DNA of 64,000 nucleotides from Polycladidibacter hongkongensis (GTDB taxonomy: Bacteria; Pseudomonadota; Alphaproteobacteria; Rhizobiales; Stappiaceae). Below the pieces are notes generated by a model. That model was not told where the DNA came from. It made no database searches and worked only from the letters and a program-made list of their open reading frames with translations. The position numbers and the translations under genes are program-made. Of this stretch, positions 48,257 to 57,144 are shown piece by piece; positions within the stretch are counted from its first letter, which is position 1; the number at the start of each line of letters is the position of its first letter. Location of the stretch: contig NZ_LLWC01000008.1 of assembly GCF_001561995.1 (NCBI RefSeq), positions 1 to 64,000 of the forward strand, in the 5' to 3' direction.

Positions 48257-50137
48257 ATGGCTGGCAATAAGGCGCAAATGGGCAAGCAAGTCTCGCCAAC
48301 CCAACCGCTAAAACAAGCGGTCAGCGGAGCTGTGCGCGCCATTGCGGCCGATGCAGAACTGGACGTCACCTTCTCGCAGGATCGGCCCGGCCTTGTTGGC
48401 CAACGCGTGCGCCTGCCAGAAATCACCCGCAGGGCCCGCAGCAAAGACATCGCCATCGCCCGCGGTGTTGGCGATTCCATGGCCCTGCGCCTTGCCTGCC
48501 ATGATGCCAAAGTGCACGCGCGCCATATTCCACAAGGTGAAAACGCGAAGGCCATCTACGAGGCGCTGGAGCAGGCTCGCTGCGATGCAGTAGGCTCAAA
48601 CCGCATGGAGGGAGCTGGCAATAACATTGATGCCATGCTCGCCGCCAAATATGCACGCGAAGAATACGCCACGGCAACATCGCGCAGTGAGGCCCCACTT
48701 CATGATGCCGTCGCCTTGATGCTGCGCCAACGCCTTACCGGCCGCGCTATCCCCAAAGAGGCAACGCACCTTGTAGATCTCTGGCGCCCATGGGTTGAAG
48801 ACAAAGCAGGCACCGAGCTGGACCGCCTTGTTGTGCGCATGGAAGACCAAGCAGAATTTGCCGCACAAATCCGCAACCTGCTCTCTTCGCTGGATATGAG
48901 TGACGAGCTTGGTGATGATCCGCAGGATAATGAAGAAGACGGCGATGATGCGGATAATGATGGCGCACGCAACGATCTAGCTGCCGATCAGCAAGATGGA
49001 GAGGGTGAGCAAGAGGGCGCAGAAGATGAAATGCAGCGCCCCGGCGAAGAGCAGCAACAAGGCGAAACCGAAGGCGCAGATAGCGATTACGAACAAATGT
49101 CCGAAGAGGACATGTCTGACAGCACCCAAGAGGCTGGAGAAACAGAGCGTCGCGAACTGCCCTTTACAAACCAGCCAAGCCCTGATGCCTACCGCGCCTA
49201 CACCACCCAATTTGATGAGATGATCGCAGCAGAAGAGCTATGCGACGCAGAAGAGCTGGACCGGTTGCGCGGCTTTCTTGACAAACAGCTGTCTGGCCTC
49301 TCCGGGGCAGTTTCTCGCCTTGCCAACCGCCTGCAGCGCAAGTTGATGGCGCAGCAAAACCGGTCTTGGGAATTCGACCTTGATGAAGGCATGCTGGACA
49401 CAGCAAGGCTGTATCGTGTTGTCACAGATCCGCTGCAACCTCTTGCCTTTAAATGGGAAAATGACACGCAGTTTCGCGATACAGTCGTCACCCTGCTGCT
49501 CGACAATTCCGGCTCCATGCGTGGTCGCCCGATTACGGTTGCCGCCACCTGCGCAGACATTCTGGCACGCACACTGGAACGCTGCGGCGTTAAGGTTGAA
49601 ATCCTCGGCTTCACCACTAAAGCATGGAAAGGTGGGCAATCCCGCGAGCATTGGCTGAATGATGGCAAACCTGCAAATCCCGGACGCCTAAACGACCTAC
49701 GCCATGTTATCTACAAATCTGCGGACATGCCGTGGCGCCGAGCCAAGCGCAACCTTGGCCTGATGATGCGCGAAGGCCTCCTGAAAGAAAACATCGATGG
49801 CGAAGCTTTGGATTGGGCCCACAAACGCCTATTGGCACGCCCGGAGCAACGCCGCATCTTGATGATGATATCAGATGGCGCGCCAGTGGATGACTGCACC
49901 TTGTCGGTAAACCCCGGCAACTACCTCGAAAAACATTTGCGCAGCATCATCGAGGAGATTGAGACCCGCTCTCCTGTTGAGCTTATCGCCATCGGCATTG
50001 GCCACGATGTGACCCGCTATTACAAGCGCGCTGTCACTATCGTGGATGCCGAAGAGCTTGCAGGCGCAATGACCGACCAGCTCGCAGATCTGTTTGATGA
50101 GGTCCCTCAGGAACAGGCCCGTAAGAGACGCGCCTAA
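48257..50137 (+). CDS. cobT: Aerobic cobaltochelatase subunit CobT
   Basis: Second AAA+-partner subunit of the cobalt chelatase. The 626-residue protein has a conserved N-terminal domain (about 1-210), a highly acidic Asp/Glu/Gln-rich linker (about 215-300), and a C-terminal von Willebrand A domain with MIDAS motif DNSGSMRG (Asp near 416). It parallels ChlD of magnesium chelatase. A GGGAGAA site precedes the start. An esterase-like gene follows after only three bases. Confidence 0.96.
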   Translation: MAGNKAQMGKQVSPTQPLKQAVSGAVRAIAADAELDVTFSQDRPGLVGQRVRLPEITRRARSKDIAIARGVGDSMALRLACHDAKVHARHIPQGENAKAIYEALEQARCDAVGSNRMEGAGNNIDAMLAAKYAREEYATATSRSEAPLHDAVALMLRQRLTGRAIPKEATHLVDLWRPWVEDKAGTELDRLVVRMEDQAEFAAQIRNLLSSLDMSDELGDDPQDNEEDGDDADNDGARNDLAADQQDGEGEQEGAEDEMQRPGEEQQQGETEGADSDYEQMSEEDMSDSTQEAGETERRELPFTNQPSPDAYRAYTTQFDEMIAAEELCDAEELDRLRGFLDKQLSGLSGAVSRLANRLQRKLMAQQNRSWEFDLDEGMLDTARLYRVVTDPLQPLAFKWENDTQFRDTVVTLLLDNSGSMRGRPITVAATCADILARTLERCGVKVEILGFTTKAWKGGQSREHWLNDGKPANPGRLNDLRHVIYKSADMPWRRAKRNLGLMMREGLLKENIDGEALDWAHKRLLARPEQRRILMMISDGAPVDDCTLSVNPGNYLEKHLRSIIEEIETRSPVELIAIGIGHDVTRYYKRAVTIVDAEELAGAMTDQLADLFDEVPQEQARKRRA

Positions 50138-50140
50138 CCA

Positions 50141-51280
50141 ATGCGCGTCCGCCTTCTTTCCGCAGTGCTTGGGCTATCCTTGCTTGCCTCAGCAAGTCAT
50201 GGCCCGGCATTGGCGAATTCTACAAAAAGTGCTGATAGCGACATCGTTACCCGCGTCAAGCCCAAACTCAAGCCGCGTCAGCGCCACCGAAACATCACAG
50301 TACAAACCACTTCTATCAGCAGTCTACGCTATGGCAAGCCAGACCAAACTCGCTTTGGCAAAGCGGTTTTTGTTGGCGGCCTAGTGCTCTCTTCGCCAGA
50401 CCGCTGGTGGGGCGGTTTCTCTGGCGTGGAAATAAGTCCAGACGGAAAACACCTCTACGCCATATCTGATCGCAGCTATTGGCTCCAAGCCGATCTCGCT
50501 CAAAGCCCCTCAGGAGCCCCTCTGGCGCTTACGAATGCGCGCATGGGGGAATTACCATCTTCGCAGCAAATACCTCTCAAAGGCAGTGCGCAAGACGATA
50601 CAGAAGCCTTGCGCATCGATTGGCGGAGGGGAGCCCTAGCTGTGGGCTATGAGAAACAAGGTGGAGCCCTCCTTTACAAGGCCCCCGAGACCAACGGCAG
50701 CTTGGATCTTTCTAAGCTGCAACTCTTGGAAATCTTAGAACTCGACAAGCAATCGCCGCCCCTGCGTGCCAACAAAAGTATAGAAGCTCTCGCACGCATT
50801 CCGGCCTCTTTGCCCTATTCTGGCCGATATCTGGCGATCGCCGAACGCGCCGCCAGCAACAAATATCAAGATGATCGCCCCGCTTTCCTGCTTGGCATCA
50901 GTCATCGCAGTATTGGCAAAACACCAATTGGCCATATTAAAGCACAAGACGGCCTTGATATAACCGACGCCGTATTTGCCACTGACGGCACGCTTTACAT
51001 TCTTGAACGGCGTTTTAGCATTGCCGGTGGGCTTGATATCCGCGTTCGGCGCATAAGAAAAAGCGAGATTAGACAAGCTTTTACAAAAGACGCAAATGGG
51101 CCTAACTTGCTGGGAGGCGATGAGGTCTTCAAACTCGGCTTTGCCCACAATATTGACAATATGGAAGCTATCGCACTGCATATCGCAGAAAACGGGGAAA
51201 CGTATCTCACCTTGCTTTCCGACGATAACTACAATTTTCTGCAGCGCACGGTTTTGCTTCGGTTCCGCCTCGATCAGTAA
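50141..51280 (+). CDS. Esterase-like activity of phytase family protein
   Basis: A 379-residue secreted protein of the phytase-like esterase domain family (PF13449 type). A signal peptide is present (about 1-25, ending GPALA). The domain begins with FGKAVFVGGLVLSS and continues with the beta-propeller-like repeats GGFSGVEISPDGKHLYAISDRSYWL. The catalytic role of this family is poorly established; periplasmic phosphoester or ester hydrolysis is assumed. It starts three bases behind cobT and is co-transcribed with it; this neighbourhood recurs in Rhizobiales, but no functional link to cobalamin is known. Confidence 0.88.
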   Translation: MRVRLLSAVLGLSLLASASHGPALANSTKSADSDIVTRVKPKLKPRQRHRNITVQTTSISSLRYGKPDQTRFGKAVFVGGLVLSSPDRWWGGFSGVEISPDGKHLYAISDRSYWLQADLAQSPSGAPLALTNARMGELPSSQQIPLKGSAQDDTEALRIDWRRGALAVGYEKQGGALLYKAPETNGSLDLSKLQLLEILELDKQSPPLRANKSIEALARIPASLPYSGRYLAIAERAASNKYQDDRPAFLLGISHRSIGKTPIGHIKAQDGLDITDAVFATDGTLYILERRFSIAGGLDIRVRRIRKSEIRQAFTKDANGPNLLGGDEVFKLGFAHNIDNMEAIALHIAENGETYLTLLSDDNYNFLQRTVLLRFRLDQ

Positions 51281-51293
51281 AAAGCAAAAATAA

Positions 51294-51327
51294 AAAACGG
51301 CACCTGCTTACGCGGATGCCGTTTTGA
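51294..51327. terminator. Bidirectional rho-independent terminator
   Basis: AAAACGGCA pairs with TGCCGTTTT around a 13-base loop that can extend the stem. It lies between the convergent esterase-like gene and the VUT transporter gene, with A and T runs on both sides. Confidence 0.82.
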
Positions 51328-51362
51328 TAATTTTTGCATTCGCCATCACTGCGGCGTCAGCC

Positions 51363-52010
51363 TTAACCGTTTTGCGGTTGCGGCATCGCTCCCAACAATG
51401 CAAGCAGCAACCGGTAGGGCGCCAGCATTGCCGCGGCAACCAGCAGCTTCACCGAAAAGTCACCCAGTGCCCATGAAACCCAGCGAGGAACCTCAACCGA
51501 GAACACGCCCAACAACGGCGCAGCCTCAACCGCGAATGCATCAAAACCACCCATAAAGGCCAGTTGCGCAGAGAACGCGATAAAGAAGAAAATCACCGTA
51601 TCCAAAACTGAGCTAACTGTTGAAGATACTGCAGGCGCTTTCCACCAAGTCAGGTTGCGCAGCTTGTTAAACACGAACACGTCCAGTAGCTGAGCGCTTA
51701 GGAAAGCCGCACCAGAAGCAATAGCAATGCGCGGTGTCGCCAGCCAGATAGACAGCGCCACAGCGACAGCAAATCCGGCAAACACAACTTTACGTGCTGC
51801 TTTTGGGCCATACTGACGGTTGGTCAGATCAGTTACCAAAAACGCGATCGGGTAGGTGAAGGCACCCCAAGTCAACAGGTCGGCAAGGTTTATACCGGCC
51901 AACATGCCATGCACAGGGTACTGCACCAAGAAATTCGACGCGACCACAACCGCAGTCATCGCAAGGATGCCATAGGCCAGTGGACGCGTCGTTGATTCGC
52001 TTGCCATCAT
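51363..52010 (-). CDS. VUT family queuosine-precursor transporter (YhhQ-like)
   Basis: A 215-residue inner-membrane protein with about six helices, in the vitamin uptake transporter family. E. coli YhhQ imports preQ0/preQ1, precursors of the tRNA base queuosine. Family motifs are the NLVQYPVHG-like start and LVTDLTNRQYGPKAARKVV (about 60-78), a signature of the group. No ribosome site is clear. It follows rpmB by 15 bases and is probably on the same transcript. Confidence 0.88.
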   Translation of the reverse strand: MMASESTTRPLAYGILAMTAVVVASNFLVQYPVHGMLAGINLADLLTWGAFTYPIAFLVTDLTNRQYGPKAARKVVFAGFAVAVALSIWLATPRIAIASGAAFLSAQLLDVFVFNKLRNLTWWKAPAVSSTVSSVLDTVIFFFIAFSAQLAFMGGFDAFAVEAAPLLGVFSVEVPRWVSWALGDFSVKLLVAAAMLAPYRLLLALLGAMPQPQNG

Positions 52011-52025
52011 GTAAGCGCCAAAATC

Positions 52026-52313
52026 TTAAGCAGCTGCCTGACGGCGCTTGATTTCGGTTTTCAGAAGGCGGGCTTTTGGAGACAGATCAGCTTCTGCTGC
52101 TTTCAGCAAAAATGCGTCCAGACCGCCGCGGTGCTCAACAGAGCGCAGCGCGTGTGCAGAAATACGCAGCTTGTAAGTCTCGCCAAGCGTATCGCTCAAC
52201 AGGGAAACGTTACACAAGTTAGGCAAGAAGCGACGACGGCTCTTGTTGTTAGCGTGTGAAACGTTGTTGCCGGTCATTACGTCTTTACCGGTGAGTTCGC
52301 AACGGCGTGCCAT
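52026..52313 (-). CDS. rpmB: 50S ribosomal protein L28
   Basis: A 95-residue ribosomal protein. The start ATG at 52313 gives the standard N-terminus [20 protein letters not shown]. The [17 protein letters not shown] motif follows. The length is typical for alphaproteobacteria, which have a longer L28. An in-frame GTG three codons upstream is not needed. A strong promoter lies about 130 bases upstream, leaving a long leader that could be regulatory. Confidence 0.97.
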   Translation of the reverse strand: MARRCELTGKDVMTGNNVSHANNKSRRRFLPNLCNVSLLSDTLGETYKLRISAHALRSVEHRGGLDAFLLKAAEADLSPKARLLKTEIKRRQAAA

Positions 52314-52662
52314 TAGGGTCACCCTTTTGTTCTATTTCCGCGCTCTTTTTAAGCAAAGAGGCATGATTTGGTTGAACCGGAAAGCTACGGCGGCGCGCAT
52401 CATCTGCGCCAAAGCCACCAACCGGCCTATAAAGAAAAGTCGGCCTGCTATAAATAGCGCAGCCGATTTCGTCAAGAGTTTGCTGCGGATTTGATGGCCA
52501 AATTTATTTTTTCAACTCTACGGCGAGTTTTTTGCGTGTTCTTAACCTGCCCGTTACCTTATGCGCCCTAGGCTTTCCACTCATTCTAAACAGGCCTTGA
52601 ACTGAAGGCTTCGCATTTAATTCGATAACAAGCAAGAAACGCAGCCTTGGAGGTAACTCGAC
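52314..52662. other. Intergenic region between rpmB and the DUF3108 gene
   Basis: About 350 bases between divergent genes. It holds the rpmB promoter at 52447-52475 and the untranslated rpmB leader. Right of it, up to 52662, I see no gene or RNA; a promoter for the DUF3108 gene is expected here but not clear. Confidence 0.4.
52447..52475 (-). promoter_or_regulatory. Predicted promoter of rpmB
   Basis: On the minus strand, TTGACG (52475-52470) and TATAGC (52452-52447) with 17-base spacing, a close sigma-70-type match. The implied rpmB leader is about 125-130 bases. Confidence 0.68.
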
Positions 52663-53514
52663 GTGCTTTCACAAACAAGAATAAAGCTGCATAGAGTTGT
52701 TGTATCTGCGGTCGCCGCATCCGGCCTGCTACTTTTCTCCAGCCTTTCCACAATAGCCTCTGGAAAAACTGAACGCCTTGGCGGAATCTACGACATTTCC
52801 ATCGCCGGTATCACAGTCGGTCGCGGGTCTGTCTCGCTGATTGTTCAAGGGAATGCCTATTCTGCGAAAGTCGGCATGGAGCCAGCTGGCATTGGCACCT
52901 TGTTTTCCACCGGCACTGGCGGTGCAGAAGCCACTGGCTGGCTCTCCGGCAAACGCATTCTGCCAGCACGCTACACAATGGCTTCAAAAGCGGCCAGCCG
53001 GAATTTCTATGTGAATTTGGGTCAAGGCTCTGGCCATATTCGTACGGCGCATGTCACCCCGCAGTTCAAGCCCTCAAAGACACGCGTAAAGATTCGCTCA
53101 GACCACCGCAAAAATGCCATGGACCCACTTAGCGCTGCACTGGTTCCGCTGCCCAAAGGGGCCAGCACTCTGGGCAAAGAAGCTTGCAACCGCACGCTGC
53201 CGATTTTCGATGGCTGGACGCGTTTCGATATCAAGCTCAGCTTCAAGGGACAGCGTGATGTAAGCGGTAAAGGCTACAATGGCCCCGTTGTTGTCTGTTC
53301 CGCACGCTGGGTCCCCGTTGCGGGCCACCGGCCAGAGCGAAAAGCTGTAAAAATGCTGGCAAATGCAGAAGGCATTGAGGCATGGCTCGCTCCAGTGGGC
53401 GATTCAGGAGTGCTCATCCCCTACCGCATGACAATGCCAACGGCGACGGGAACCCTCGTGCTGCAGGCGCAAAAGCTCGACATGCCAAAGGGGCGCTTCA
53501 CCGCTTCTAGATAG
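52663..53514 (+). CDS. DUF3108 domain-containing secreted protein
   Basis: A 283-residue protein of the DUF3108 family. A signal peptide or N-terminal anchor is seen at about residues 10-33. The mature part begins with GGIYDISIAGITVGRGSV, the typical start of the DUF3108 beta-barrel-like domain that may bind lipid or glycan in the periplasm. The C-terminal half has a cysteine pair (EACNRT and VVVCSARW) that could form a disulfide. The start is GTG behind a strong GGAGGT site. Function unknown. Confidence 0.87.
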   Translation: MLSQTRIKLHRVVVSAVAASGLLLFSSLSTIASGKTERLGGIYDISIAGITVGRGSVSLIVQGNAYSAKVGMEPAGIGTLFSTGTGGAEATGWLSGKRILPARYTMASKAASRNFYVNLGQGSGHIRTAHVTPQFKPSKTRVKIRSDHRKNAMDPLSAALVPLPKGASTLGKEACNRTLPIFDGWTRFDIKLSFKGQRDVSGKGYNGPVVVCSARWVPVAGHRPERKAVKMLANAEGIEAWLAPVGDSGVLIPYRMTMPTATGTLVLQAQKLDMPKGRFTASR

Positions 53515-53529
53515 CCTAACAACACCCAT

Positions 53530-53558
53530 GGAAAAGCGCAGCGTCGCCTGCGCTTTCC
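53530..53558. terminator. Hairpin downstream of the DUF3108 gene
   Basis: AAAGCGCAG pairs with CTGCGCTTT around a 6-base loop, extended by a GG/CC pair past one bulged A. No T-run follows, so termination would be weak. Confidence 0.45.
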
Positions 53559-53745
53559 CTATGCGTCAATTTGACAAGCCCCAGCTTTCTTTGCAAAACC
53601 TCTCAAGGAAACCGCAAAACCGCACCGGCAAGGTGCTCCATGACTTGACACAGCGGGCCACCATCGCCACTTTCCCTGCAACATAAGTGGTGCAGGTCGC
53701 CATGGGCGGCAGATTTCTGCCACATGCAACGAGTGATTATAAATA

Positions 53746-54702
53746 ATGCGCAGCTATCTAGAATTTGAAAAACCTGTCGCGGACCTTGAAGGTAAAGTGC
53801 AGGAGCTCAAAATCCTCGCAGAAGGCGGCGAAGCCGTAGATGTAGAGGACGAAATCTCCCGCCTTCAAGAAAAGGCAGATCAAGCTCTCACCGATATTTA
53901 TGAGCGCCTCAGCCCTTGGCAGAAAACTCTGGTAGCCCGTCACCCGGATCGCCCGCACGCACTGGACTATATCGGTGGCCTGATCACCGATTTCACCCCG
54001 CTGGCAGGCGATCGCAAATTTTCCGAGGACAATGCTTTAATCGCCGGGTTCGGTCGCTTTCGTGGCCAGTCTGTTGCGGTCCTTGGTCAGGAAAAAGGCA
54101 ACGATACAGAATCGCGCTTGAAACGCAATTTCGGCATGGCGCGCCCAGAAGGCTACCGCAAAGCAGTCCGCATTATGGAGCTTGCTGATCGGTTTGACAT
54201 TCCAGTTCTTTCTTTTGTCGACACCGCTGGCGCTTACCCCGGTATTGGCGCAGAAGAGCGCGGCCAGGCAGAGGCGATTGCCCGCTCCACATCTGCTTGC
54301 CTTGATCTACAGGTGCCAAACGTTTCTGTTGTGATCGGCGAAGGCGGCTCTGGCGGTGCCATTGCAATCGCCACAACAAACCACGTGGCAATGCTCGAGC
54401 ATTCGATCTATTCGGTGATTTCTCCGGAAGCTGGGGCATCCATCCTGTGGCGTGACAGCACGCGCGCCCAAGATGCAGCCACCAACATGAAAATCACAGC
54501 TCAAGACCTCCAAGAACTCGGTGTAATCGACGAGATTGTCTCCGAACCAATCGGCGGCGCACACCGCGCAAAAGAAATCGTCGTAGACCGTGCTGGCCAA
54601 TCCGTTGAGGCTGCGCTTAAAACCTATGGCGCTATGACCCGCGAAGATGTACGCAAGCATCGCAAAGAAAAGTTTTTGCGCATCGGTCGTCAACTGCCCT
54701 AG
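53746..54702 (+). CDS. accA: Acetyl-CoA carboxylase carboxyltransferase subunit alpha
   Basis: Transfers the carboxyl group from carboxybiotin to acetyl-CoA, first step of fatty-acid synthesis, as a complex with AccD. The 318-residue length is standard. Conserved segments are the N-terminal helical YLEFEKPV region, RFRGQSVAV, the AGAYPGIGAEERGQAEAIA motif (about 163-181) and the GEGGSGGAIAI oxyanion region. GAGTGA precedes the ATG. It is monocistronic with a strong terminator. No zinc ribbon is present, as expected since that lies in AccD. Confidence 0.97.
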   Translation: MRSYLEFEKPVADLEGKVQELKILAEGGEAVDVEDEISRLQEKADQALTDIYERLSPWQKTLVARHPDRPHALDYIGGLITDFTPLAGDRKFSEDNALIAGFGRFRGQSVAVLGQEKGNDTESRLKRNFGMARPEGYRKAVRIMELADRFDIPVLSFVDTAGAYPGIGAEERGQAEAIARSTSACLDLQVPNVSVVIGEGGSGGAIAIATTNHVAMLEHSIYSVISPEAGASILWRDSTRAQDAATNMKITAQDLQELGVIDEIVSEPIGGAHRAKEIVVDRAGQSVEAALKTYGAMTREDVRKHRKEKFLRIGRQLP

Positions 54703-54728
54703 CAGAATCCTGTGCAGATTAACCAATC

Positions 54729-54762
54729 AAGGCACCTGAATTTCATTCAGGTGCCTTTTTTC
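54729..54762 (+). terminator. Rho-independent terminator of accA
   Basis: A 13-bp perfect stem, beginning AAGGCACCTGAAT, with a 3-base loop and a T-run, 26 bases behind the accA stop. Confidence 0.93.
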
Positions 54763-54924
54763 GTGCACATTTCTCATGCCTTACCAGTAATGCAAAGATA
54801 AAACTTGGCTACAAATTGCAGCTTAGTTCAATTAGATTATATTGAACTTTATAGCGAATTTGCTAGCACCACTGGCCTGCATTTACGGAAGGCGGCTCGT
54901 GGACATGGAATTATGGTAGGTACC

Positions 54925-56193
54925 ATGCAGGCTCCCCGTTTCCTGTCGGCGTTTATGCGCTGGCCGCTCTTGAAGCTTATGGCCATATTGGCCGCTCTCA
55001 CCTTCATGGTATCCTGCCAGTCAGGCTTTGAAGGCTTGGATAAAGCAGACCGCCCTGTCTCCTCTGCGCTCAAGCGCAGAATGGAGAAGCTGGATATGGC
55101 AGCGAATGCTCCGATTTTCATTCGCATTTTTAAAGAGGAATCCGAGCTGGAAATCTGGAAAAAGACCAGATCCGGTAAATACGCCAAGCTTGAAACCTAC
55201 GAGATCTGCAAGTGGTCTGGCAAGCTAGGCCCGAAGTTCAAAGAAGGAGATCGGCAAGCCCCCGAAGGTTTTTACGAAGTTACCCCGGGGCGCATGAACC
55301 CGAACTCTTCATACTATCTTTCGTTTAACCTCGGATTTCCTAACAAGTATGACCGTGCCCATGGCCGGACAGGGTCACACTTGATGGTGCACGGCGCCTG
55401 CTCGTCCAGAGGCTGCTATGCCATGACAGACGAGCAAATCGCTGACATCTACGCCCTTGGCCGTGATGCCTTTTTTGGCGGACAAAGAAAGTTTCAAGTG
55501 CAGGCCTTCCCCTTTCACATGACAGCGCAAAACATGGCCCGCCACCGCCACAACAAGCACTACAAATTCTGGCAGATGCTTAAAGAAGGCTCCGATCATT
55601 TCGAGATCACCAAGACCCCGCCCAAAGTGGAGGTTTGTGAAGGGCGTTATGTATTCAATGCAAAACCAGCTGGTTCACGCATCAAATTTGACGCGAACGG
55701 CAAATGCCCTGCCTACACAACACCCGATTATCTGAGCAAGGGGCTTTCAAAACGGCAAGCAAAAGACAAACTCGCCATAGCAGATCACATTGAAAAAGCA
55801 CGCCGCAAGGCAGAGCGCGATGCCGCAATTGCCCGCCTCTTTGGATCAGAAGACAAGCTGGAAACGCCACTTCCGACAAACACAAAAGCTCAAGAAAAAG
55901 TTCAGGCGAAGCCGTCATCACAGCAGACGCAAGTGGAGTTGACACGAGGCGGCTCAATGGCAAACGCCCCCACAACAAAGCCACAGGAGGACAGCCAACC
56001 AAAGCAGCCAAACCTGCTGGAAAACTCCGCTGACGCCGCAATCGGCTTCTTCAACTCAATTTTCGCAAGACGCGAGCAGCCGCAGGACGCGACCCCGGTG
56101 GTGCTTGAAGCGCCAAAACAAGCGAAAGTTCAAGTTGCAAAAACCTTGCAGCTTCCCGGCGCGAACGCTCCGCGACCACAAAGAAAGCCTTAA
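54925..56193 (+). CDS. YafK-like L,D-transpeptidase with long disordered tail
   Basis: A predicted envelope enzyme of about 422 residues. A hydrophobic segment (about 15-31) ends in MVSC, a near-lipobox, so it may be a lipoprotein. The YkuD domain follows (about 70-215) with the His of SHLMVHGACSS and the SSRGCYAM active-site Cys. A proline/lysine/glutamine-rich tail of about 120 residues, probably disordered, ends the protein. YafK-type enzymes hydrolyse the link between peptidoglycan and Braun lipoprotein rather than making cross-links. In-frame starts at 54805 (TTG), 54913 and 54955 are alternatives; 54925 has an AGGT site. It converges with pdxY four bases away with no terminator. Confidence 0.82.
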   Translation: MQAPRFLSAFMRWPLLKLMAILAALTFMVSCQSGFEGLDKADRPVSSALKRRMEKLDMAANAPIFIRIFKEESELEIWKKTRSGKYAKLETYEICKWSGKLGPKFKEGDRQAPEGFYEVTPGRMNPNSSYYLSFNLGFPNKYDRAHGRTGSHLMVHGACSSRGCYAMTDEQIADIYALGRDAFFGGQRKFQVQAFPFHMTAQNMARHRHNKHYKFWQMLKEGSDHFEITKTPPKVEVCEGRYVFNAKPAGSRIKFDANGKCPAYTTPDYLSKGLSKRQAKDKLAIADHIEKARRKAERDAAIARLFGSEDKLETPLPTNTKAQEKVQAKPSSQQTQVELTRGGSMANAPTTKPQEDSQPKQPNLLENSADAAIGFFNSIFARREQPQDATPVVLEAPKQAKVQVAKTLQLPGANAPRPQRKP

Positions 56194-56197
56194 GAGA

Positions 56198-57112
56198 CTA
56201 AGCCCGAACGGGAGCTTCAATAATTCTGCGCTCATTTACCAGCGCAAATGGTTTCAACAACACATCTTGATGCTCACTATAGAGCAGCTCCTGTGCTTCC
56301 ATTTTCACGCTACGCGCCAACAGCTCAAATGTCGAGGCAGTCGCCTTTTTCAAGGCACTTTCATCGCTCGCCCCTTCTAACAAGCGCGCAACAAACAGCG
56401 AAGCCAGCAAGTCTCCAGTTCCATGTGGTGGATTGTTAACTTCCGCATGTTCGATAGCAAAGCAGCCATCAGCACCAACAAACAGATTGCCAATGCAGTT
56501 ACGCCGCATTGCAAGAGCCGAACTGACAATCGTCCGCTCCACACCAAGCCCCCGCGCTGCCGCGATCGCCCCTTGCTCACTATCTGTTGCCATTCCGCTG
56601 AGCCATGCCAGCTCAAACCTGTTGGGTGTGGTTACATCCGCCAAGGGCAGGAGATTTTCCCGGATACTTGTCGCAACGTCCTGCGGCACATATAGCCCTC
56701 CACGATCACCTATCACCGGATCACATAGGTAAAGTGCCTTCGGGTTCACCTGCTTCACAGCGCGCACCACATGCGCCAATTCCTGCGTTTGCTCCGCGCT
56801 GCCCATATAACCGGTGATCACAGCGTCGATCTCGCCAAGCCATCCACTGTTGGCTATCTCATCGGCAATATGTGCAAAACTCTGCGGCGCAGCTGTAATT
56901 CGCGTACCAGCGCCTCTGCCCGGATGCCAAGGCAGCAAGATCGTCGGTAAAAACCACACCGGATAGCCAAACCGCTCCAGCGCGAATACGCTCACACGCC
57001 CACCAACACTCCCCCGCACGACCTGAGAAGTAATCACCAAAACTGAGCCTTTTTTCTTTGGCTCGTTTTGCTGTGGCACACTTAGTTTTTTGCTGAAACG
57101 CTCTAGGGACAT
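56198..57112 (-). CDS. pdxY: Pyridoxal kinase
   Basis: Phosphorylates pyridoxal to pyridoxal 5'-phosphate in B6 salvage. The 304-residue ribokinase-fold protein has the N-terminal ITSQVVRGSVGGRVS motif (about 27-41), the ITGYMG segment, the CDPVIGDRGGLYV motif (about 130-142), and the catalytic HGTGDLLASLF anion-hole near residue 235. The N-terminus carries about 20 extra polar residues. It follows ispG by 32 bases on the same strand. Confidence 0.9.
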   Translation of the reverse strand: MSLERFSKKLSVPQQNEPKKKGSVLVITSQVVRGSVGGRVSVFALERFGYPVWFLPTILLPWHPGRGAGTRITAAPQSFAHIADEIANSGWLGEIDAVITGYMGSAEQTQELAHVVRAVKQVNPKALYLCDPVIGDRGGLYVPQDVATSIRENLLPLADVTTPNRFELAWLSGMATDSEQGAIAAARGLGVERTIVSSALAMRRNCIGNLFVGADGCFAIEHAEVNNPPHGTGDLLASLFVARLLEGASDESALKKATASTFELLARSVKMEAQELLYSEHQDVLLKPFALVNERRIIEAPVRA

Positions 57113-57144
57113 GGATGGCTCTTTATTATTGCAAACTACCGGAG

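Noticed and set aside
47258-50137. MoxR-VWA-type novel ATPase system
   Set aside because: The AAA+ plus VWA pair matches the cobaltochelatase subunits CobS and CobT in size and motifs.
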